64,000 nt of DNA from Phoenix dactylifera (taxonomy: Eukaryota; Streptophyta; Magnoliopsida; Arecales; Arecaceae). Numbering within the stretch: position 1 is the first letter of the stretch; each line of letters starts with the position of its first letter. This document shows, piece by piece, positions 9,870 to 20,700 of the stretch. The notes beneath the pieces were generated by a model. It saw nothing but the letters and a program-made list of their open reading frames with translations, did not search any database and was not told the DNA's origin. Position numbers and translations under genes: made by a program. The stretch lies in the NCBI RefSeq assembly GCF_009389715.1, contig NC_052400.1, positions 21,793,674 to 21,857,673 of the forward strand, read 5' to 3'.

Positions 9870-11294
9870 ATGGAGCAAAGCCAACAGCATTTCCTTGTAG
9901 TGACCTACCCGGCCCAAGGCCATATCAACCCGTCTCTCCACCTGGCCAAGCGCCTCGCCCAAACCACCGGCCGTCGCGTCACCTTCTCCACCGCCATCTC
10001 CGCTCACCGCCGCATGTTTCCGTCGTTGGCCAAACCCGACGAGGAAGTAGAAGATGGCCTCCTCTCCTACATCCCCTTCTCCGACGGCTACGACACTGGC
10101 TTCAAACTCGACAACGAGAGCGACCTCGATGACTTCATGTCCCAATTCAAACTTGTCGGGGCCAGAACTCTTTCTGGCATTGTCCACGACCTCGCTGCAC
10201 GTGACCGCCCCGTATCTTGCATAATCTACACCGTCATGCTGTCATGGGCCGCCGATGTGGCACGTGATCATGGTATCCCCTCTGTCCTCTACTGGATTCT
10301 GCCAGCCACTATCTTCACCACCTGCTACCACTACTTCCATGGCTATGAGGAGCTGATAACCTCCCACGTTCACGACCCATTGTTCACGTTTGACCTACCC
10401 GGGCTGCCACCGCTCCAAAATCGTGACCTCCCGTCCTTCTTAACCATCACCAGTTCCGACGATCCCTATCGTCCTATCCTCGTCGGGGTAAGAGAGACAT
10501 TTGATACATTGGACCGGGAGGAGAAGAGCTCAAAGCCAAGAGTTTTATTGAACACCTTCGACGCACTAGAGGCTGATGCGATCAAGAACGTCGGCAACAT
10601 GGACCTCATCACGATAGGGCCAATGCTGCCGTCCCTTTCTTCAGATGGCCAGCATTCAAAAGACGCCGCCTCCGGCGGCGATCTCTTTGAAGCCGATGAG
10701 AAGGGATACATGGAGTGGCTGGACTCGAAGCCGGAGAAATCGGTGGTGTACGTATCATTTGGGAGCATGTCGGTGATAAAGAAGCGGCAATTGGAGGAAA
10801 TCTTGTGGGGATTAAAGGAGAGCGGGAGGCCTTATCTTTGGGTGGTGCGGAAGGACAACAGAGGGGAAGGCGTGGAGCTGGAGGATGGAGAGAATGGGAT
10901 GGTGGTGGAGTGGTGCTCCCAGGTCAAAGTGCTGTCCCACCCGTCGGTGGGGTGCTTCGTGACCCACTGCGGGTGGAACTCCACATTGGAGAGCTTGATA
11001 TGCGGGGTTCCAACGATTGGCGTGCCGCAATGGGCAGACCAAGGGACGAACGCAAGACTGATGGAGGCGTGGGGGACTGGGGTGAGAAGTGAGGTTACCA
11101 GATCACAAGGACTGTTGGAGGAGAGCGAGTTGAAGAGGTGTTTGGAGGTGGTGATGGGGGAGGGGGAGAGAGGGGTGCAAATTCGGAGGAAGGCCGCGAT
11201 GTGGAGGGACAAAGCGCGGGAGGCCGTACGTGAAGGTGGGTCCTCCGATAGGAATCTGAAGACATTCATGGTGGAGTTCGCGAACAACTACTGA
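9870..11294 (+). CDS. UDP-glycosyltransferase, UGT75-like, copy B
   Basis: This intronless gene encodes 474 aa and is a tandem paralogue of copy A, differing at a few dozen residues at most. The differences concentrate in the N-terminal acceptor half (for example residues 76-90, FKLDNESD in place of FEADTDGD, and YTVML in place of YSVWL). The C-terminal donor half is almost identical. The PSPG box (residues 348-391) is canonical, ending PQWADQ with Trp388, Asp390 and Gln391, and the TYPAQGHINP motif with His18 is present. The frame is open upstream to an ATG at 9813, but the 9870 start is preferred because it matches copy A in position and context. It is probably an active glucosyltransferase; the acceptor cannot be told from sequence. 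An (ATT)14 tract begins at the base after the stop codon. Confidence 0.95.
   Translation: MEQSQQHFLVVTYPAQGHINPSLHLAKRLAQTTGRRVTFSTAISAHRRMFPSLAKPDEEVEDGLLSYIPFSDGYDTGFKLDNESDLDDFMSQFKLVGARTLSGIVHDLAARDRPVSCIIYTVMLSWAADVARDHGIPSVLYWILPATIFTTCYHYFHGYEELITSHVHDPLFTFDLPGLPPLQNRDLPSFLTITSSDDPYRPILVGVRETFDTLDREEKSSKPRVLLNTFDALEADAIKNVGNMDLITIGPMLPSLSSDGQHSKDAASGGDLFEADEKGYMEWLDSKPEKSVVYVSFGSMSVIKKRQLEEILWGLKESGRPYLWVVRKDNRGEGVELEDGENGMVVEWCSQVKVLSHPSVGCFVTHCGWNSTLESLICGVPTIGVPQWADQGTNARLMEAWGTGVRSEVTRSQGLLEESELKRCLEVVMGEGERGVQIRRKAAMWRDKAREAVREGGSSDRNLKTFMVEFANNY

Positions 11295-11336
<42 letters not shown>
11295..11336 (+). repeat. (ATT)14 microsatellite directly after the UGT copy B stop
   Basis: Fourteen perfect ATT units begin at the first base after TGA. 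The tract is therefore in the 3' UTR if the gene is transcribed, and is likely to vary in length between individuals. Confidence 0.95.
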
Positions 11337-12373
11337 GTCGTCCACTGGGTTGAGTCTCCATACAATAAGAGTCAAATTACGACCACAAAATAAGTAGACT
11401 ATCAACCTCTTTTTAAGAAGTAAAGTTGAAGTGTTTAATCCAATTTATAACACGTGTCAAAAATTATTTTGTTTTTTACTTAATGTAATTGTTGGTATCC
11501 TTTCACACAAGTTGTATCTTATGCGACTTATGAATATCCAAATTTATTGTAACCCGTGTCCAGCATGCGGACACCATCCTTTTATTTGTGCAGAAGATGT
11601 AAACTGCACTCATCTTGTGCAGCAAGATTATTGCACAACGGAAAGTCATGTATCTATCTTGTAAATTGAATTGTGGCTATTGTATTTGAATGTACGACTC
11701 ATTTTAAATTGAATTACGGCTATTTTTGTCTTTGAATATTAAACTACACCCATATTGTGTAGCATCATTGCTTGATCACAAGAAGTATATTTTAATCTAT
11801 CTCTTCCGTCTTCTCGTGTATCAGATCCACCATCGTCTCCGCCATTTCTCTCTGCAGCTTCCAATTTCTTCTTTTACTCCATCCAAAAGTCAAAACCAGA
11901 AGTATATTACATTATATAAACTTTCCAAGATCATAAATAAAATCGACCGGATTATTGCAGTAAATCAAACGATGTGTACCATTGTGTAACAGAGGTAATA
12001 GCCCACACAAAAAGCTAATCAGGTGGCGTAATCTTGGTATAGTATTTTCAGTGATCTCAGAATCAGATCTACACCACACAATACAGTTATAAGATACCAT
12101 GACAATGTCATGGGACTCAACATCTTCTTTCGTACGTGGTTGTCGGTTATCAGCTGCCCTTCATGATCTTGTCAATGGACCCAACAAGTTTCGGTGTGTA
12201 TAAATGATATTTTCGTTTGTTTCTCCTCCCACTTACGATTCCTCTCCTTCATCCACCAACACGGATCTCCCTCATGTTTGTTTTCTCTTTTGTTTTATAT
12301 TTATGCGAGTCTCGTACTGTCGTACATACTAAAAAATATACTTCATATGTTTTTTAGACCAATTAGATTCTGG
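11337..12373. other. UGT copy B 3' flank and junction to unit C
   Basis: Bases 11430-11750 repeat the copy A flank. Beyond about 11760 the sequence has no recognised counterpart and no credible gene. Short AT-rich open frames here carry no known motif. Confidence 0.55.
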
Positions 12374-12556
12374 GCATATCACCGTGACAATGCGGCATCC
12401 GTAACAGGGTCTTTTTCCACTTCTTTGGTTGGCTTTGCCTGAGGACGGGAACATGGGGCGGTGAGTAGAGACGTAGGTGGAGATGGTGACGAGCATGAGC
12501 AGTAAGGGATATAAGCTTGGCGAGGTGGAGCGAAGGGTTGATATGACCGCAAACAA
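12374..12556 (-). pseudogene. Antisense UGT N-terminal fragment, unit C
   Basis: This is the best preserved of the three antisense fragments. On the minus strand, ggtcatatcaacccttcgctccac is followed by a frame reading VTISTYVSTHRPMFPSSGKA, parallel to VTFSTSISAHRRMFPSLAKP of the UGT (residues about 37-56). Upstream residues are frameshifted. It ends near a tgttacggatgcc word shared with blocks A and B. No sense UGT follows in this unit. Confidence 0.75.
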
Positions 12557-12689
12557 GTGCTGGTACGCTTTTAGTGGCTTTGAAATGGGTTGCGGTAGAG
12601 CTTTACATCTGCTGTGGAGCGCTTTGCATGATATTTTTTATCTAGAAGTTTCCAACTTCAAGTTTCCTCGGGATCAACTTCGATAGATG

Positions 12690-13141
12690 CTTCTTATAGA
12701 GCGGCAGGAGAGGAGGTGCGTGCTTCATTGTAAGGAACCCGAATTCTAGGATAATCGCTGCCGGGGGCTGCCACTTGTTTGACACCTCGGTGCCAGTAGC
12801 GGAACTGAGAGCGGCTGGGTATGTACTAAGTTATATTCGGCGTGCTTTGCTGGAGAGAGACGTTCTTTTAGAGGATGACTCTACAACGGTCATTGGGTGG
12901 ATCCTACAGGCCTCAGATGGGGTTGGTGATTACCACTTGCTGTTGAGAGATATCTGGGCCATAGTTTGTAATGAGATGATGATTTAGGCGAGGCATGTGT
13001 TCAAAAAGACCAATGGGGCTGCAGATTGGATGACTTTCTTTATGACTAACCACTCAAGGGATCATTTATGAGTGGGCACGGCGGGGCTGTCTAGTGCTCT
13101 CCGTGATGTATTACTTTTTGATTTTCTAGCAAAAAAAAAAA
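12690..13141 (+). mobile_element. LINE 3' end with RNase H domain, unit C
   Basis: The frame from about 12775 to 13070 reads VAELRAAGYVLSYIRRALLE, then DDSTTVIGWI, then after one stop HVFKKTNGAADWM. This is the plant LINE C-terminal RNase H pattern (AEL, DS, HVxxxxNxAADW). It ends in an A-run at 13131-13141. It is the clearest of the three LINE ends in the UGT array. Confidence 0.75.
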
Positions 13142-13221
13142 GGTTGCCGGCTCGATGTTGACGGGCTCAAGCAATGTGGTGTCGCTTTTGTACAAGAAAA
13201 AGGAACAACTATATGGAAGAC

Positions 13222-13613
13222 TCGGTTTGGTTTGCGTGAAAAAATTCTTCTTATTAAAATATTTTTTTAAAAAAATATTGTATGAAAAAATAATTTTTAT
13301 ATATTTAATTGATAGTGACAAGTAGCATATTAAATAATAACCCATATTTTATTGAGTATCTATTTTTAAAAAAATTATATAAAATATTTGTCATATTCTT
13401 AATAAAAATATTTTATTTTATTTTATCTAAAAAAATAAATAAATTTTTTAAAAAAATTATTTCAATTCAGCCGATGGGAATTGAGTATATAAATTTTCTT
13501 TCTCACGAATTTTCATGTAAGAATTATTTTTCTATTTTTTAAAACAATAATTGTTTTTTTTATGTTTTTGTTGACCGTGTTTTTGTCTCTCCACTTCCCG
13601 CGAACCAAACGTG
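13222..13613. mobile_element. AT-rich MITE with GTTTGGTT-type inverted ends
   Basis: The left end has gtttggtttgcg (13225-13236) and the right end has cgcgaaccaaac (13600-13610), imperfect inverted repeats. The core is AT-rich and non-coding. The ends resemble hAT-like MITE termini. No target duplication was confirmed. Confidence 0.5.
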
Positions 13614-13614
13614 T

Positions 13615-13945
13615 TCAAAATTGTATTGACGAAGCTCCGAACGTCACTTCGGGGAGTAGGTCACTTGATACATCATCAAACATTATTGATGTCGAAAACC
13701 TTCTCTACCAGGCGTAAGAATTTGCAGCCGGTGAACCGTCAAAACACGGGCTTGGACGAGCATCGAATGCTTTCATGATCAAACTGCTCGAAGTGGCGCT
13801 TTCCCATCACTATAGTTTTTTTATATTGTTTTGACCGTCTTCATCTCAGAAGGTATTTTATAGGACATGCGGTGGCGCTTTTCCATTTTGCCTAGTAGGA
13901 GAAAAATTTCAGAGAGAACAGAGTTTTTTATTGGAAAATTGTAAG
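13615..13945 (+). repeat. Dispersed duplicate of 8634-8965
   Basis: This is paralogous to 8634-8965 (see that entry). The final part, an aaaattgtaagttgggaacca-type phrase, is repeated again at 13970-13993, giving a short local tandem. Confidence 0.68.
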
Positions 13946-14020
13946 TTGGGAACCAAACTCGCCTCTTTATTGGAAAATTGTAGGTTGAGAACCACGCACG
14001 GCTGTCCCATACAAAGAACA

Positions 14021-14994
14021 CACACTCCTCTTATCCATAGTTTGGCTAATGTCTTCAGAGAAGACCAAGTTTAAATTGTGTTGTGTTTGTCATGTTATTT
14101 TTCAAGACATACTTCCCATAGTTGGTTTGCACACTTCGCATGCTGGCTTTACTCGTTTATTAATGGCTCCAGTGCATATTTTCCAGGTGTAAAACATGCG
14201 AAGTGGTACCAAGAATGAAACCGAGCAAGAACATGAAATATGCTTGGAGTTTCATAGCATTAGATATCTGGTGCTTTATACGCATATAACTAGATGATGC
14301 TCAATTCATAGATTGGGCAATATTCAACGATTCAAACTCATTCTACAAAATGTAGGCCTCCTATCCAGTCATTTAAAAAAAAAAAAAAAACTTTATAGCT
14401 AGAAAACTTCAAGCTTTATTGGTCGATGCTGATTATAAATATTTCTACATTTTAGCCATTAAATATAATGCATGACTTACTGCCAATATGCTTAAGTACC
14501 ATTCCTTGGCACTTACCAAAAGGTATTATTTAATTATCTTGATCTTATATAAGTATTTAAGATTTAAAAATTATTTGAATTTTTTGATCTTGTATATCTT
14601 ACTATACACTTGATACTGGACCAAACACACAACCACACAGCTCCTCTTATGCTTCTCTCTTCTAAATTCCGATATTTCCATCAAATTAAGAATCCATATG
14701 GGCTTAAATCCAATCATAAATATTATAATTGCTATGCAGTCAACACTGAAACTGCGGGATCCGTTTTCCATATGATTTGTAACGATTCAAAATCTCCTAT
14801 AAACTAGACTTTCTTCCTCAAAAAGGTGGGCCGAGCCTGTCTCTCCCTCGTAAAAGAGTATGCAAACACAAATGATGCAAATAAAATTAAGATTGGTGGT
14901 TTTGGAAAGTTGTTGCCTAACCAATACACCAAGATAACCAACTTGATAAGAAAAATCATGATTTATCTAAGAACTTGGACAGATTGGCAAAGGC
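14021..14994. other. Intergenic, nothing recognised
   Basis: AT-rich sequence without credible coding potential or clear repeats. There is an A-run at 14374-14389. Confidence 0.5.
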
Positions 14995-16935
14995 ATCATT
15001 TGACAAAGCTTTTGGAGCTTTCAGGCCCTCCAAAAATTCTTTTAGATAATATAATGATATTGGTTAAAAAAATTAGAAAATTATTTTAGTTTTACCAGAA
15101 AGTTGAATAGGTCTACTTGGAAAAAGCTATATTTTGGAGCTTCTCCCCAAAAGTGTTTTCTGACTAATATCGAAAAGTTGTTTCGGTTTTAATAAAAAAA
15201 TTTCTGATAATCAAAATGCCCATCAACAAATCTCATGATTACATCTTATATCATATCATATCATATCATATCATAATATATTATTGTACTATAAATATCA
15301 TAATATAATATGATATTAAATTAATAATATATTATATTATTACATTATAATAGTATAATATATTATATTAATATAGTAATTCATAATTATAATATAATAT
15401 ATTCTTATATGACGCAGAAGAGCATCGGCTATATCAAACTCGAGGTTGCTGTAGGAGGCATGCGTAGAACTCATCGATTTGAGGTCGTGGACTTCAGGCC
15501 ATCGTACCATATGTGACTGGGAAGGCCTTGGATCCACACGAACAAAGTCGTGCCGTCTTCCTACCACCAGTGTAACAAATATTCGCCGAGAGAAGGGGTC
15601 CAGCACAAGATCATCGCCTGAAGAAATCCGTTTTTGGAGGATGACATTTCATTTAGCAGAAGCGGAGTCTTTTTTGCCAAAGAAAAGTGCTGATAAAGGA
15701 AAAGAGATTAGTGAGTATGGTCCATAGTATCTCCCTCGCCGTCTGCTCACGCTGCCATCCCAATGAAGTCCGGCACCGTAGTTCGATCTGGTGGAGTTAC
15801 CTTGATCCCGTTACAAATCATAATTTATATTATTATTATTATAGTAACAATAATTTTATTATGATAATAAAAGATCACCATGGTGGAAGGCATATTTTGA
15901 ACGTCTAATTGATAGAGTGGCCAACCGCTGCAATTTTTAATAAATGATGCCATTCCCGACTCGCGAAGTGAAGCTCAATCTCTATTCATTAGTTCAGCGC
16001 TAAGATGTAGAACTGGATCGTATATGGGTCAAGAGATCTTCAATCTGGAATTTTCTTTTTTATATTGCAATCCTTCTTAGTGAGAAATTACTCTAAAGAC
16101 TATGTAGGGGACTTTCACTTCCTCCGGAATGTTTGTCATGGAGGCCAGTGTTGCCAATGCATCTGCGAACTTCTTCTTTTTTTTTCTCTGGGTAGTGGAG
16201 TGAAACTTATTTTCTTGAATTGGTGAGTGGGGAAGGGAAGGTTTCCCCTCCCCCGAACCCCCACCCCTTCCTTAGGCTATGGAACGTTACCCGGGGGGGG
16301 GAATAGGAGGTTCTTTAACTAGACGAAAGGCCGGGGGGTATAAATATACAATTAATAATATAATAGATAATATATTACATTATATTATATTCTACTATAC
16401 AATATATTATAATGATATTATATCATTATTAAATATTATTGTATAATATTTAAGAACAATATAATATTATTATACTACAATATAATATAATCTATTATTA
16501 GATTAGATTCTAATCTATTATATTATATTATATTGCTATATTATATTACAATATTATTATATTATATAATGTTATAATAATATTATTATTATATTATATC
16601 GTAGTAATATTGTACTATTAATAATACATTACTATATCATATTATGTTATATTATTATGCTATAGTATTCAATATTATCTTATACTATATTATACAAAAT
16701 AATAATATTTTAATATATGATATTATATAATATTATATTGTATTATAATTTTCTATGCAATATTATGCAATATTTTTTATTATTATCTTATCGAATCAAA
16801 AGCACTTTTTTATTTTGGTTATCAAATATATGATATTTTAAAAATATAATTATCAAACGAAAGTAGCTTTCAATAAAAGTTCTATTTTTTAAAAAAATTA
16901 TTTCTAAAAACTCTAAAGGCCAATTCTAAACAGAC
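14995..16935. mobile_element. Large AT-rich repeat of the 2015-2855 family, with inserted sequence
   Basis: The left arm (aaagcttttggagctttcaggccctcc, then ttggagcttctccccaaaagt) and right arm (16795-16935, with aaaagcactttttt and cttttagag-like words) resemble the element at 2015. Two AT cores (15240-15405 and 16335-16780) are separated by about 0.9 kb of GC-richer, non-coding sequence (15406-16330) of unknown origin, including a run of nine or more G near 16288. A nested insertion is likely. Confidence 0.45.
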
Positions 16936-17709
16936 CGAAGACTGATTGACAAACAAAAGCCCTGCAATGGAGAGCCCCCTTAGTATATACACTACACTGT
17001 GCAACCAATGGTTGCAATTGTAGTGAACCGGTCGATATTTTGCTGCACCCACATTCGTTGTGTATGAGTCGCCATTAAAATAATCCAGAGGGGTTGTAAA
17101 GCGTCCAGCAGAAGCTGCTATCCTCGCTACGCGTACATGAGCACTTGCAGGCATCCCCAACATCATCGTTTTGGCAGAACAAATTACTTACGAAAGGATA
17201 AGCCGAACAGCGACCAGCGCGCCACACCGAAGCTAGCCAACGGCATAGACCCCATCCAGCCGATCACTGCAATCCAGACTGGGTACCCATCATATACCAT
17301 GACATGCAGAACTACCGAATCCCTCCGCAAATATCAGATAAATCAGCAATGGTGGATAAAGCAGCACTGAAAAGAGAAAATCGCAAACAACGCAAACTCG
17401 CGGTCACCGGAACCCCCTCAAGCAATAAAGGCAGCTGATACCATCAATGGGAGAAAAGTAGAAAATGAATGCAAGTGAACAGATGTACAAATTTTACAGT
17501 AACCGTCCGCAGTAAAATAGTAATCGTCCATAAGATTCAGATAAACAGATTACTGCAAACATTGTCACAGGCATAGACTGGCAAAGCTACTAGACTTTTC
17601 AAAGTGAACCTGAAAGATCTCCCAATGTCTTTCTATAAGACAGCCTGATGTTTATTTTGGAATTTAACAAACGAACAAGAGATATGGAACTCATCATCCG
17701 AAAGATGCT

Positions 17710-20700
17710 TTACCGCACTGGCTGTTGATTGTAGTGGTTCTTCTCTTTCTTCTTTGCAGCAGCAAGCTTAGCACTCCTGGCAGCAGCCTCAATTGCAGCA
17801 GCTTTTGCAGCAGCATCCATCTCTTTGCCCGATTTCTTCTTCTTCAATGAAGCCACCTTCTTTATCCGCTCCTTCACATCAATAGCAGAAGTAACATCTT
17901 CTTCAGGTTCATCAGCAGCTTCATCCAGGCTTTTATTAGTGTCCAAGCCATTAGGTTGCTCCTGTGGCTCTTTAGCTTCCTTCGGGGATTTGTCTTTCTT
18001 TGCCTTTTTCTTCTTTGAACTTTTGCTCTCTGAAGGAGCAGGTGCATTCTCCCTTTTTTCGCCATCCACATTTTGCTCCTCTTGTTTCTTGCCTGCTGTG
18101 AAATGGACAAATCAAAATGCTAAATTTTAAGACTGCTAACTGCTCTACATCATATAACAGAGTAAGAGGGCAATACCAGAGTCATTCGGCATCATATATC
18201 AGATAAGGAATAATGACAAGATCATATCTGATAACACATGCTAAAGAATGTGATGATGTGATAAATCAGTGCGGTCAACATACGAGAATATTAAAAGATT
18301 ATGCAAAAGATGCACCGATACTTCTGTGCATGCATGACATTTCTAAGAATCTGAATGTAATTATGTCAAATATAACATTGTTACCATTTATTTCATCTTG
18401 CCCAACATTGTTGTCTCCGCTAGAAATACCCAGCTCAGCCAAAACAGACTCCAGTTCCTCCATTTCCTTTTTCTTCAGCTCTTTCTTTGACAGTTGCCTT
18501 TCTGTCTCTCTACTTGCAACAGCAGCAAGGGGAGGTTTCTTCATGACCAGTTCAGGGACAGCAGGAACCTCAGCTTCATGTTCAGGTTCTTCCTCAGCAT
18601 CATCATCAACCTCATCGAGACCATCATCTTCACTGTCAGTTTCCTGAAGCATGTAGGAACCATGTAAGAATGCTGCAATAGTTCGAATAGCATAAACAAA
18701 GCATCTATGATTATGATTATTAAGAACAGAATTGGTAATTCTTATAAAATACTTTCAATCAAGATTTCCCTGTCTCGGTATCGAATCCTATTAGAGTGTC
18801 AGTACGCAGTATGATACGAGATGGCAAGGCATACCGAATGTCGGTACAGTATGAGACTGCACTCCCGGTTCAACACCGGTACACTATGCCGGTACAGCAA
18901 AGCTTACTTTCAATAACAATCGACAATCTGGAGAAACAGTAACTTCAAACTTCTCATTCAACTCAACATTTCTGAATTCTGAAAACTGAATAAAGCTTAA
19001 ACCTTTATGGAATTCCATAAACATATCCATGCATGTACTTATTTCAATTCTACTAATTTTTACATCTTTATTTTCTATAAATTCCTTAAGAGATCTAACT
19101 TAAAACTCCACCTAGTCTTGTTGACCAACAATAGATAATCTAATGATAATATACACCAAAAAGTCCACTCAGATTCCAGCAAATGATAAATAGGTAAAAA
19201 GGGTGTAAAAGCAATTCCTTGAAAAGGCCATTTAAAATAGGTCATGGCATATTCTTTCCAGTATTACATTCTTTAATCAGCCCCCATATGCATGAAATCA
19301 ACATTGAATCAAATGCATTTCATTTCTCATTTATCATCACTCAACAGAAGCACCATACATACTTGGTCAAGATTTTTCACAAACAGTTAAAAGCATCCAG
19401 AAACCTTCGTTTAACATTTTACATCAATTATTTGGGTAAAATAACAAAAATCAAATAATGGCTTGACAAATTACTGACATAATTACTGACAGATCTCTCC
19501 TTGACTCTATTTATTTCATTGGTAGATATCTTAATTTCCCCCTCAGTCTATCCCTTGTCTCAGAAATATTCTACCAACCTCAATAAGTCACCTTACATTT
19601 ATCTAATGTAATCTAAATTCCTGCTCATCAAGCTCATCCTAGCTAAAAGTCTGAATAAATCTTTTTTGCAGATATTGTATTGCAAATATCATCATACGCT
19701 CCATATATCTAGTTCATCCACTATCTTCATAGCCTCTCCATTCTGATTTTGTATGATACACCAAAAAGTTCTTAGATTTACTTTCCTTGAAAGAAAAACC
19801 TTTTTCTTACCCACTGAATGTTTCCAGCCTCAAGATACCATCATGAAACTTTTATCACAGTTACTGAATGCACCTTTTTCCTTCATCACACCAAGCACCT
19901 CTGAAGGTACATCAAGAGACGGCAAAGTTCTTTTATTTACACCACCATAGGCTTGGATGTCATTTGACTTTCTCATTACTTGTTCAGCTCTTACAATGAA
20001 ACCTGTACTCTATATCTGGTGGCTAAACTTACTTGAATGATATCTCGAAACGAGGTTTAATTTTAAGATGTCTGGACATTTCACAAAATAAGCAAACAAA
20101 TCATCACATTGACACATTATAGTTTTAACATCTTCATGAATAACTAAAGACTACATAATTCAATGTGAGAAAATCTAATCTAAGAATTTTATAAAAAAAT
20201 GCAGTTGAAACAATCTGTGGTTTAAAAATTAGTAACATAATGTTCCTTCACAATTGGGCAGATAACATATGAATGTTTTCATGAATAAATTTTAATTTCC
20301 TACCTTCCTACAAATATTAATGATGCTGCACATTGTACAACCACATGATACATGCCAGATATGCTGTATTAATTCCTCAGTATGATTTGATTGCTTCTAT
20401 ATGGTCTGTCATCATAGATTGTAGCATAAACTTGATTGACAATTCAATGCCTTGAGAACAAATTGGCTGGGATTACAATTGGCTTACCTTTACTTCAACT
20501 CAATTCATACATCAACATCAGCATGAAGCCACAATTTCAATAAATATGAAAGTAACTAAAGGTATAGCTCATTTTCTCTCAAGTACAATGACCATTTTTC
20601 CCTTCCATTTTACTCGATTGTGACACAACAATCAACATGTGTAGTAAATAATTTAGAATTTAAGTATAAATCACAAACAAAAAACATTATTACGATATCT

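Noticed and set aside
16882-17166. Possible minus-strand exon downstream of the lysine-rich gene
   Set aside because: The frame has no recognisable motif and its C-terminal half lies in the AT-rich repeat arm. No splice structure linking it to the gene could be supported.
18775-18905. Palindromic cggtac-rich stretch in intron 1 of the lysine-rich gene
   Set aside because: It looks like a common dispersed repeat, but I could not define ends or another copy in this window.
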